Source: Caballeronia fortuita (lineage in GTDB: Bacteria > Pseudomonadota > Gammaproteobacteria > Burkholderiales > Burkholderiaceae). From it: a stretch of DNA of 64,000 nucleotides. The stretch covers positions 552,548-616,547 of the forward strand of contig NZ_FCNX02000002.1 of NCBI RefSeq assembly GCF_001544835.2, given 5' to 3'. Made by a program: the position numbers and the translations under genes. Positions 47,614-55,016 of this stretch are shown in pieces. Under the pieces are notes generated by a model. That model was not told the DNA's origin, searched no databases, and was given only the letters and a program-made list of their open reading frames with translations. Every line of letters starts with the position of its first letter. Position 1 is the first letter of the stretch.

Positions 47614-48561
47614 ATGCGCAAACACAATAAGCTTTTCGCGAGCGTCGCACTCGCTCTCGGTTTCTCGATGTCGCTATCCGCGCACGCCGCCGACAAGCAG
47701 TTGAAGTCCATCGGCATCACGGTCGGCTCGCTCGGCAATCCGTACTTCGTCACGATTTCGAAAGGCGCGGAAGCCAAAGCCAAAACGCTCAATCCGAACG
47801 CGAAAGTGACGGCGGTTTCGTCCGATTACGACATGAACAAGCAGTTCACGCAGATCGACAACTTCATCTCGGCGCACGTCGACATGATCCTGCTCAACGC
47901 CGTCGATCCGAAGGCGATCGAGCCGGCGGTGAAGAAGGCGCAGAAGGCGGGCATCGTCGTGGTCGCGGTCGATGTCGCGGCGGCGGGCGCGGACGCGACC
48001 GTGCAGACGAACAACGTGCAGGCCGGCGAAATTTCCTGCGACTTTCTGGCGAAGAAGCTCAACGGCAAGGGCAACGTGGTGATCGAGAACGGACCGCAAG
48101 TGTCGGCGGTGATCGATCGCGTGAACGGCTGCAAGACCGTGCTCGCGAAGAATCCGGGCATCAAGATTCTGTCCGACGATCAGGACGCGAAAGGCTCGCG
48201 CGAAGGCGGCATGAATGCGATGCAGGGTTATCTCACGCGTTTCCCGAAGCTCGACGGCGTGTTCGCGATCAACGATCCGCAAGCGATCGGCACGGACCTC
48301 GCGGCGAAGCAACTGCATCGGAACAACATCGTGATTACGTCGGTGGACGGCGCGCCGGATATCGAAACCGCGCTCAAGTCCGACACGATGATCCAGGCGT
48401 CGGCGAGCCAGGATCCGTGGGCGATGGCGCAGCAGGCGGTGAGCGTCGGTTACGACCTGATGAACGGGAAGAAGCCCGCGAACGCGACCATTCTGTTGCC
48501 GTCGACGCTCGTTACGCGCGAGAACGTCGGCAGCTACAAGGGCTGGTCGTCGCCGCGTTGA
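47614..48561 (+). CDS. sugar ABC transporter periplasmic binding protein
   Basis: 315 residues from ATG 47614 behind GGAGA: signal peptide FASVALALGFSMSLSAHA, then a ribose-type binding fold with GSLGNPYFVTISKGAEAKA, ILLNAVDPKAIEPAV and ITSVDGAPDIETAL. Last gene of the ROK-ABC-permease operon. The pentose or hexose carried cannot be decided from sequence. Confidence 0.92.
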   Translation: MRKHNKLFASVALALGFSMSLSAHAADKQLKSIGITVGSLGNPYFVTISKGAEAKAKTLNPNAKVTAVSSDYDMNKQFTQIDNFISAHVDMILLNAVDPKAIEPAVKKAQKAGIVVVAVDVAAAGADATVQTNNVQAGEISCDFLAKKLNGKGNVVIENGPQVSAVIDRVNGCKTVLAKNPGIKILSDDQDAKGSREGGMNAMQGYLTRFPKLDGVFAINDPQAIGTDLAAKQLHRNNIVITSVDGAPDIETALKSDTMIQASASQDPWAMAQQAVSVGYDLMNGKKPANATILLPSTLVTRENVGSYKGWSSPR

Positions 48562-48570
48562 GCGGCATCG

Positions 48571-49485
48571 TCATTTGATCGGGACGACGCGCAGCGCGCT
48601 CGGCTTGTTCGGCGCGCCCGAGCGATCCACGGCGATGAGCCGCCTGCGCGCGACGTCCACCGCGACGCCGCGCGGCGACTCGAAACCGTCGGCGATGACC
48701 GTCGCGCGGCCGCGCTTCGAGACGCTGCATACCGCGTGCGCGCCGCATTTCGTGTAAAGCGTGCCGTCCGGGGCCGCTGCCAGCAGATCGGGCGCGTCGA
48801 CGGCCGCGAAGACATCGCTTGCGGCCACGGGCGCGCTCGCCGCGCGCGCTGCCTGCAAATCCACTTTGTAGATGCGGTTCGCGGTCTGATCGCCGATGTA
48901 GAGCGTGTCGCCCGCCGCCGCGAGTCCGACGGGCTTCGCGAGCCCGGTGACGATGTCGCGCTCGATCACCTGACGCGGCGCCGTGCCGCGCGTAATCACG
49001 CTCACGCCGCCGACGGCGGGCGCGCTGCCTTCCTTCGTGAACCAGCTCGAGAGAAACGTGCCGCCGTCGAGCACGAGCAATCCTAGACGACGACGCGCCG
49101 AATTCGTGTCCGAGGCGAGCGCGACCTGACCGCTCGGCGCGATATCGTAGATCGCGCTCGACATACCGAAACCGAATTGCTCGACGAGCAGATGACCGTT
49201 CGGCGCGAACGCGATCTGGCTCAGGCCGGTGCGTTCGCCCGTGGCCGCCGGAATGCGCGCGTAGAGCGAGAACGCGGGCGCGTCTTCATCGCCGATATGC
49301 GTCGTCATCACGATGCCGTTGGTTCTGTCGTCGGTGACGAAGACGGCGCCGTCGGCATCGCGCACCGCAACGCCGTTCGGCGTGCCTGCAAGCGGCACCG
49401 TCTGCACGCTCGTTCCCGGCGCGACCGAGCCGCACGCCGCGACGAAAGCCGTCATTGCGATCGCCGCCATCAGCCGACGCTTCAT
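48571..49485 (-). CDS. NHL/SMP-30-like beta-propeller lipoprotein
   Basis: 304 residues from ATG 49485; the signal ends in AFVAACGS, a lipobox. The rest is repeated beta-propeller strands (GTPNGVAVRDADGAVFVTDD, GLAKPVGLAAAGDTLYIGD, GFESPRGVAVDVARRRLIAVD). Such proteins are lactonase-like or sensors; catalytic metal ligands are not evident. Converges with the sugar operon. Confidence 0.78.
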   Translation of the reverse strand: MKRRLMAAIAMTAFVAACGSVAPGTSVQTVPLAGTPNGVAVRDADGAVFVTDDRTNGIVMTTHIGDEDAPAFSLYARIPAATGERTGLSQIAFAPNGHLLVEQFGFGMSSAIYDIAPSGQVALASDTNSARRRLGLLVLDGGTFLSSWFTKEGSAPAVGGVSVITRGTAPRQVIERDIVTGLAKPVGLAAAGDTLYIGDQTANRIYKVDLQAARAASAPVAASDVFAAVDAPDLLAAAPDGTLYTKCGAHAVCSVSKRGRATVIADGFESPRGVAVDVARRRLIAVDRSGAPNKPSALRVVPIK

Positions 49486-49592
49486 GCGCTGCTCCCGTCG
49501 ATTACGTCGATTTACCGCCGATGCGCCTTGAACGACGCCAGCGCCGGACGTCGTAATATAGCCGCCGACATGGCGCCGCTCAAAGCGAAATG

Positions 49593-50831
49593 TCAGTCGG
49601 ACGGCGCATCGCACGCACGCTCGAACGACGACGGCGCGGGCGCCTTTTCCGATGCCGCGAGCCGTTGCAGCACGACGAGGCCGAGAAGCGCGAGACCGAG
49701 GCCGAGCGTAAAGTCCGCGTGCACGCCCGCGCGGTCGACGATCGTGCCGCCTACCGCCGAGCCCGCCGCGATGGCGACCTGAATCACGCTGACGAACATC
49801 GCCGAACCCGCTTCGGGCAGATCAGCGGTGCCGCGCTGAATCCAGACGCTGAAGCACAGCGGCAACGCGCCGAACGCGATGCCCCAGAGCAGCATGCCCG
49901 TCGTCTCGCCGATGGGCGAATGCTCGAGCAGCAACATCGACGACATCGCGCCGAGCAGCAGCAACACCATCGCCGCGACGGATTTCTTGAGATGGCCGGA
50001 GACGACCATCGACATCAGCGCGTTCGAGAAGAAGCCGATCAGCCCGAAGCCGAACAGCAGCAGCGTAATCGTGCTCAGCGAGAAATCCTGTTCGAGCAGC
50101 GGCGCGATGTACGTGTACGTCGAGAAATGCGCGCCGAACACGAGCGCGACCATCAACATGCTGAGACGCGCATGAGGCCGCGCGAGCAGCTTCTTGAAAT
50201 CGGCGATGCGCAACGCCGATGCCGACGGCAACGACGGCACGAGCAGCGCCTGCGCGATGAGCGCGACCGCGACGAGCCCCGCCGTTGCCGCGAACGACAG
50301 ACGCCACGACGCGAACGACGCGATGAAGGTGCCGAGCGGCACGCCGATGACGGTCGCGAACGTCACGCCGGTCAGGATCGTCGCGGTTGCCTTCGCGGCA
50401 TCCTTCGCCTGCACGAGCCGCGGCGCCGCGGCGGTCGCGAGCGTCCAGAAGCCGCCCAGCGCGGCGCCGAGCAGCGCGCGTCCAATGAGCATGACGGGCA
50501 GGTTCTGCGCGACCGCGCTCACGAGATTCGCGATCAGGAGCACTGCGGTGAGCAGCAGGAAGACGTACCGGCGGTCCATGCGGCCCGCGCTGACGATGAG
50601 CGTTGGCGCGAAGATCGCGGCCATGACGCCGGGCGTCGTCACCATGAGACCCGCGACGCCGGTCGATACGCCGAGATCGTGCGCGATCTGCGGCAGCAGG
50701 CCGACGGGCAGGAATTCCGCCGTCACGAACGCGAACGCGCTCATGGCGACGGCGATGACGGCGAGCCATTGGCGCATCGATGTCGAACTTCCGTCCGTTG
50801 ATGCCGCGAGTGTGGGTGTATCGATTTGCAT
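49593..50831 (-). CDS. MFS efflux transporter, DHA1 family (SotB/AraJ-like)
   Basis: 412 residues from ATG 50831, twelve helices; first helix FAFVTAEFLPVGLLPQIAHDLG and motif RALLGAALGGFWTLA are typical of sugar or drug efflux DHA1 carriers (AraJ, SotB, YdhP). Same strand as the lipoprotein gene but with 107 bases between. Confidence 0.88.
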   Translation of the reverse strand: MQIDTPTLAASTDGSSTSMRQWLAVIAVAMSAFAFVTAEFLPVGLLPQIAHDLGVSTGVAGLMVTTPGVMAAIFAPTLIVSAGRMDRRYVFLLLTAVLLIANLVSAVAQNLPVMLIGRALLGAALGGFWTLATAAAPRLVQAKDAAKATATILTGVTFATVIGVPLGTFIASFASWRLSFAATAGLVAVALIAQALLVPSLPSASALRIADFKKLLARPHARLSMLMVALVFGAHFSTYTYIAPLLEQDFSLSTITLLLFGFGLIGFFSNALMSMVVSGHLKKSVAAMVLLLLGAMSSMLLLEHSPIGETTGMLLWGIAFGALPLCFSVWIQRGTADLPEAGSAMFVSVIQVAIAAGSAVGGTIVDRAGVHADFTLGLGLALLGLVVLQRLAASEKAPAPSSFERACDAPSD

Positions 50832-50997
50832 GATGGCAAGGATGCAGGATTGAAGTCGGACACTGTATGTCGGGCTTCGCTCCGGAAAAAGCATCGAGCC
50901 TTGAACAGAGTTGCCGGCATCGCCGAACAATCTGCGCTTAAGAAGCGTCGTCGCGACGAACCGGCGCGTTGCCGGCCCGTCGGCGCCGTATCGGGAA

Positions 50998-51834
50998 TCA
51001 GCCCTGAATGAAAGCGAGCAGGTCTGCGTTGAGGACGTCCGCGTTCACAGTCAGCATGCCGTGCGAGTAGCCCGGATAGGTTTTAAGCGTGCCGTTCTTC
51101 AGCAGCTTGATGGACTTGAGCGCGGCATCGGCGATCGGCACGATCTGGTCGTCTTCGCCGTGCAGCACGAGCATCGGCACGGAAATCGACTTCAGGTCTT
51201 CCGTCTGATCCGTTTCGGAGAACGCCTTGATGCCTTCGTAGTGCGCCTTCGCGCTGCCCATCATGCCCTGACGCCACCAGTTCTGGATGACGCCCTGATG
51301 AACCGTCGCGCCCGACCGGTTGAAGCCGTAGAACGGACCGGCGGGAACATCGACGAAGAATTGCGCGCGGTTATCGGCGAGCGCCTTGCGGAAACCGTCG
51401 AACACGTCGATGGGCAGACCTTCCGGATTCGCTTCGGTCTTGAGCATGAGCGGCGGCACCGCGCTCACGAGCACTGCTTTCGCGACGCGTCCCGAAGGTT
51501 CGCCGTGCTTCGCGACATAGCGGGCGACTTCGCCGCCGCCCGTCGAGTGGCCGATATGGACCGCGTTCTTGAGATCGAGCGCTTCGACGACCGCGAAGGC
51601 GTCGGCGGCGTAGTGGTCCATGTCGTGACCATCGGACACCTGCGACGAGCGGCCGTGCCCGCGCCGGTCATGCGCAACGACGCGAAAGCCCTTCTGCACG
51701 AAAAACAGCAACTGCGCGTCCCAATCGTCGGAGGAAAGCGGCCAGCCATGATGAAAGACGATGGGTTGTGCGTCCTTCGGGCCCCAATCCTTGTAGAAAA
51801 TCTCGACGTTATCTTTGGTCGTGACGAACGGCAT
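50998..51834 (-). CDS. alpha/beta hydrolase, cofactor-free haloperoxidase type
   Basis: 278 residues: oxyanion region FHHGWPLSSDDWD, nucleophile elbow GHSTGG (Ser near 100), catalytic Asp in LHGEDDQIVP and final His in GYSHGM. These define the bacterial non-haem chloroperoxidase/esterase group, which also makes peracids. No signal peptide. Confidence 0.9.
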   Translation of the reverse strand: MPFVTTKDNVEIFYKDWGPKDAQPIVFHHGWPLSSDDWDAQLLFFVQKGFRVVAHDRRGHGRSSQVSDGHDMDHYAADAFAVVEALDLKNAVHIGHSTGGGEVARYVAKHGEPSGRVAKAVLVSAVPPLMLKTEANPEGLPIDVFDGFRKALADNRAQFFVDVPAGPFYGFNRSGATVHQGVIQNWWRQGMMGSAKAHYEGIKAFSETDQTEDLKSISVPMLVLHGEDDQIVPIADAALKSIKLLKNGTLKTYPGYSHGMLTVNADVLNADLLAFIQG

Positions 51835-52010
51835 GACAATCCTCTCGTTGAAGGTGATGGAGCGGGTTGCTGAACCGGGCGGATTGCCCGGCCCGATTGC
51901 GGCTGAGGCGTTCTTGCGGATAGAACAGTACACGTTTGCCGGCTTTGTTGCCCGGATTGCGCACCGGGCATGGCGATTATGCGCGGACAGAAATGTCACA
52001 GGCGAGACAA

Positions 52011-52034
52011 CGTAATATATTCTGCGATATAGCG
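52011..52034 (+). promoter_or_regulatory. 24-bp CG-flanked AT palindrome, copy 1 (candidate ModE-type box)
   Basis: Left arm CGTAATATA and right arm ATATAGCG with seven bases between. It ends 29 bases before the ATG of the SUOX-fold gene. Copy 2 (54894-54917) has the same arms and spacing, differing in the third base and the spacer only. Confidence 0.7.
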
Positions 52035-52063
52035 CGGCGATCCGCGACCCTTGTCGAGGACTT

Positions 52064-52549
52064 ATGACGTCACTGAGGCAGAGTGTTTTGAGCAGCCCAA
52101 GCGTGCAAATCGGCGGCGCGGTGCAAAGACCGCTTGCGCTCGATGTCGCCGCGATGCGCGAGTTCGAGCGCGCGAGCATCGAACCGTTCGATCTCGTGTG
52201 TTTTTCGACGGGCCGCTATATCCGTCCGATGGGGCGCTATCGCGGCGTGCAGTTGCGCGTGCTGCTGGATGCCGCGGGCGTGCGCCGCCCGGACAACACG
52301 GATTTCAAGCGCACCGTGTTCCTCGCCCACGCGCACGACGGCTACGCGGTGACGTTCTCCTGGCACGAGCTTTTCAATACGCCGGTCGGCGCGCAGGTGA
52401 TCGTCGCGTATGAGTGCGAGGATCGCGCGCTCGGCATTGACGATGGCTTGCCGGTGCTCGTGTCCGGCGCGGATACGGTGCGCGCGCCGCGCCACATGAA
52501 ACGCCTCGTGCGCGTCGATGCGCACGTGCTGGGCGCGCCGCATCGATGA
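52064..52549 (+). CDS. small molybdopterin-binding oxidoreductase-like (SUOX-fold) protein
   Basis: 161 residues resembling part of the sulfite-oxidase-type molybdopterin domain: PMGRYRGVQLRVLLDAAGV, FLAHAHDGYAVTFSWHELFN and GLPVLVSGADTVRAPRHMKRL. It lacks a signal peptide and the canonical Mo-ligating cysteine region of full enzymes, so it may bind or deliver cofactor rather than catalyse. ATGA overlap couples it to the nifQ-like gene. Confidence 0.7.
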   Translation: MTSLRQSVLSSPSVQIGGAVQRPLALDVAAMREFERASIEPFDLVCFSTGRYIRPMGRYRGVQLRVLLDAAGVRRPDNTDFKRTVFLAHAHDGYAVTFSWHELFNTPVGAQVIVAYECEDRALGIDDGLPVLVSGADTVRAPRHMKRLVRVDAHVLGAPHR

Positions 52550-53082
52550 ATGCTGCTGCGCGTGCATTGCTCGCGCACGCCGTCGATCCCGACGCGTCCG
52601 ATACCGTGCTGTTCGCGAGGCTGATCGGCGCGCGCGTCGAATCGCGTGATCTGCCGCTGCTCGGGCTCAACGCCGACGCGTTGTCGGCGCTGGAAGCGCG
52701 GCATTTTCCCGGCGCGCAGGTCGGTCGTCCATCGGTGACGATGCTTTGGCCGGCGCACACGCCATTCGTGCGCGATCTGCGCGGCCTGCTGATGTGGCAC
52801 GACCGCGCGGCGACGCGTCATCGGCAAGACGCGCTTTGTCTCGCAACGATCATCTGCGCCGCGTCGCTGCGTCCCGATCATCTGTGGCGCGATCTCGGCC
52901 TGAGCAGTCGCGACGACGTCACCGACATGCTCGTACGTCATTACCCCCAACTCGTCGCGCGCAACGTCACGAACATGCGGTGGAAAAAGTTTCTCGCGAT
53001 GGAAGTGGCGCGTGCGAGAGGCGTCCCGCCGATGCCTGCGCCGGGTTGTCCGGGGTGTGAGGATTTTGGGGTTTGTTATTGA
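52546..53082 (+). CDS. NifQ-family molybdenum protein outside a nif cluster
   Basis: 178 residues. The family core RWKKFLAMEVA and the C-terminal cysteine cluster CPGCEDFGVC are clear. NifQ of diazotrophs delivers Mo-Fe-S precursor to NifEN and has C-x4-C-x2-C-x5-C; here the first position is Met, leaving three cysteines. No other nif gene is in the window. With a SUOX-fold gene before and a ModE-type gene after, a general molybdenum handling role is likely. Confidence 0.82.
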   Translation: MNAAARALLAHAVDPDASDTVLFARLIGARVESRDLPLLGLNADALSALEARHFPGAQVGRPSVTMLWPAHTPFVRDLRGLLMWHDRAATRHRQDALCLATIICAASLRPDHLWRDLGLSSRDDVTDMLVRHYPQLVARNVTNMRWKKFLAMEVARARGVPPMPAPGCPGCEDFGVCY

Positions 53083-53142
53083 GGTTGAGCGCTAGCCCCC
53101 GCCAAACCAACGACCTCATAGCCTTCGTGTATCCTCCCCACC

Positions 53143-53544
53143 ATGGCGACGACCCCACACACCCCCGAACCTGCAAGCGAAGCCACCCCGGCCGATCAAC
53201 CCGCCGAAGTGCGCTTTCGCATGCGCGTGACGAAAGGCGACATCATCGCGATCGGACCGGGCAAGATTTCGCTGCTCGAAGCGGTGCGCAAGCACGGTTC
53301 GATATCGGCGGCGGCGCGCAGTCTCGACATGTCGTACCGGCGCGCGTGGCTGCTCATCGACGAACTCAATCGCTCGCTCAAGTCGCCCGCGACGATTTCC
53401 GAGCAAGGCGGCCAAAGCGGCGGCGGCTGCGTGCTGACGCCCGTCGGCGAAAGCATCGTGCGGCTTTATCGCGATGTCGAATCGCAGGCGCAAGCGGCAT
53501 GCGCCGAACAGATCGAAGCGCTCACGCAACTGCTCAAACCCTAG
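53143..53544 (+). CDS. ModE-type N-terminal DNA-binding regulator
   Basis: 133 residues: a Pro/Glu-rich tail, then the ModE winged helix (SLLEAVRKHGSISAAARSLDMSYRRAWLLIDELN) and CVLTPVGESIVRLYR. The molbindin (TOBE) domains of full ModE are missing, so Mo sensing needs another part or does not occur. It lies 60 bases after nifQ. Its TAG stop shares CTAG with the stop of the DUF2325 gene. Confidence 0.85.
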   Translation: MATTPHTPEPASEATPADQPAEVRFRMRVTKGDIIAIGPGKISLLEAVRKHGSISAAARSLDMSYRRAWLLIDELNRSLKSPATISEQGGQSGGGCVLTPVGESIVRLYRDVESQAQAACAEQIEALTQLLKP

Positions 53545-54869
53545 CCGTGCCGCAAACAGAATGCCGACGGCGGCGGCGCGCTCGTCTGCGCCTTCCTTGC
53601 GTCCTGCACGTTCTGCCCGCTCGCCCCGAGCCGCGCGACGAACTCCACGAAACTCGCGATGCTCGCCGTGCGCAGCGGCGAATAATCGACGCCATGCCGC
53701 TCGCACACGCGTTTGAGCATGCTCATCGAATCATGATCGATGCAATCGACGGGGAACAGCACGACATCCGCATTCGGCAGCGCAGCCGCGAGCAGCCCCT
53801 TGCGATCCTCGATGCCGCCATCGTGAACGATCATCTCGCCGCCCGCGCCTTCCACGAGCGCCTTCAGCGCCGCATTCGAGTTCGGCCTTCCGCCGACATA
53901 AACGACACGCTTGCCGCTCACCCATTCGACCGCGCGGCGGCGTGCGTCAGGCTGCGCGCCTGCATCGAGCGTCGCGCGTTCCAGCGCCGCGCATTCGGCC
54001 TGCACGACCTTCAGAAGCGCCTGCGCTTCGCCGAGCTTGTTGCGCAATACGCGCGTTTCGTCGTCGCCCCGCTGCGCGCGCTGCTCGGCGGCCTCGCGAC
54101 GGCTCGTGTGCAGCGCAAGCCGGCGCTCGCCGTCCTCGACCTTATCGCGTAATCGCTCGATTTCGGCTTCGGGCTGCGCCGTCGACAGATCCGCTTTGCG
54201 CTCCACGCGCGCAGCGAGCTGCAGCGCGTGTTCGTTCGATTGCCTGACCGCCGCGTCGCGCTCCGCGCTCACTTCGACAAGACGCGCCTGCTGACGCTCG
54301 ATCTTCTCCTTGAGCGCCTCGTTTTCCGCTTCGAGCGCGACGAGCCGCCGGATGTCCGCGCGATTCGCCGCGCCGACCAGATGCGACAGCATATGCAGCT
54401 CTCCGAACGCCGACTGGCGCATTTCGATGCTCGCGTGCGGATGCGACATCAACGCCCAGTACGCAGGCGGAATATCGCCCGACTTGAGCGCATCGTTCCA
54501 AAGATCGAGGAGCGCACGCGGATCCCGCGCGGCGTCGAAGCGGCGAATCGCGCCCGCGTACCGCTCGTCGAGCGCCTTGTTCAGCGCCTTCGCGCCCGCG
54601 CCGCCCGCGATCGCAAGCTCGACGGCCGCGTGATGAATCTCGAGATCGCTCGCGTGATAGCGGTCCAGATCGGTGAACTTCGGCACGAGCCTGCGAAGCT
54701 CGCCCGTCGAAAGACACGTGCCGATCACCGAGCAATGCAGATGCGCGTCCAGTTCGGACAGACGCGCGCGGCGCCGCGACGCGCGCAAATCGGACTCGGT
54801 CGGCTGCCAGCAGGCATCGCGCGCGCCGAGCACGCTCGCGCGGGCGCGTTGAAAAGGAGGAGTCTGCAT
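53541..54869 (-). CDS. DUF2325 protein with long coiled coil
   Basis: 442 residues from ATG 54869 (GGAGG upstream). Residues about 20-170 are a helical N-terminal domain with a CSVIGTCLSTGELRRLVPKF segment holding two Cys; about 175-330 form a coiled coil; the C-terminal domain (VVYVGGRPNSNAALKALVEGA ... VVLFPVDCIDHDSM) is DUF2325, whose function is not established. It shares a palindrome with the divergent SUOX-nifQ genes, which ties it to molybdenum control. The open frame extends farther upstream but reads through the lipoamide dehydrogenase gene and is not used. Confidence 0.8.
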   Translation of the reverse strand: MQTPPFQRARASVLGARDACWQPTESDLRASRRRARLSELDAHLHCSVIGTCLSTGELRRLVPKFTDLDRYHASDLEIHHAAVELAIAGGAGAKALNKALDERYAGAIRRFDAARDPRALLDLWNDALKSGDIPPAYWALMSHPHASIEMRQSAFGELHMLSHLVGAANRADIRRLVALEAENEALKEKIERQQARLVEVSAERDAAVRQSNEHALQLAARVERKADLSTAQPEAEIERLRDKVEDGERRLALHTSRREAAEQRAQRGDDETRVLRNKLGEAQALLKVVQAECAALERATLDAGAQPDARRRAVEWVSGKRVVYVGGRPNSNAALKALVEGAGGEMIVHDGGIEDRKGLLAAALPNADVVLFPVDCIDHDSMSMLKRVCERHGVDYSPLRTASIASFVEFVARLGASGQNVQDARKAQTSAPPPSAFCLRHG

Positions 54870-54893
54870 GAAGGCCCTCGTGCTTTCGTGTTT

Positions 54894-54917
54894 CGCAATA
54901 TACCACCGAATATAGCG
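54894..54917 (-). promoter_or_regulatory. 24-bp CG-flanked AT palindrome, copy 2
   Basis: Arms CGCAATATA and ATATAGCG with seven bases between, 25 bases upstream of the DUF2325 start. Sixteen of 17 arm positions equal copy 1. Arm sequence and position near the start codon fit a repressor box of the ModE kind. Confidence 0.7.
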
Positions 54918-55016
54918 ACTGCAAAAAGCACGCGCACTTCTTACACGGCGTATCCTGTGTCCTTCGTCGCGCCGGACGTTTCCAATCGCGAAAAATCGCT
55001 CAACAGGAGAATCTGA

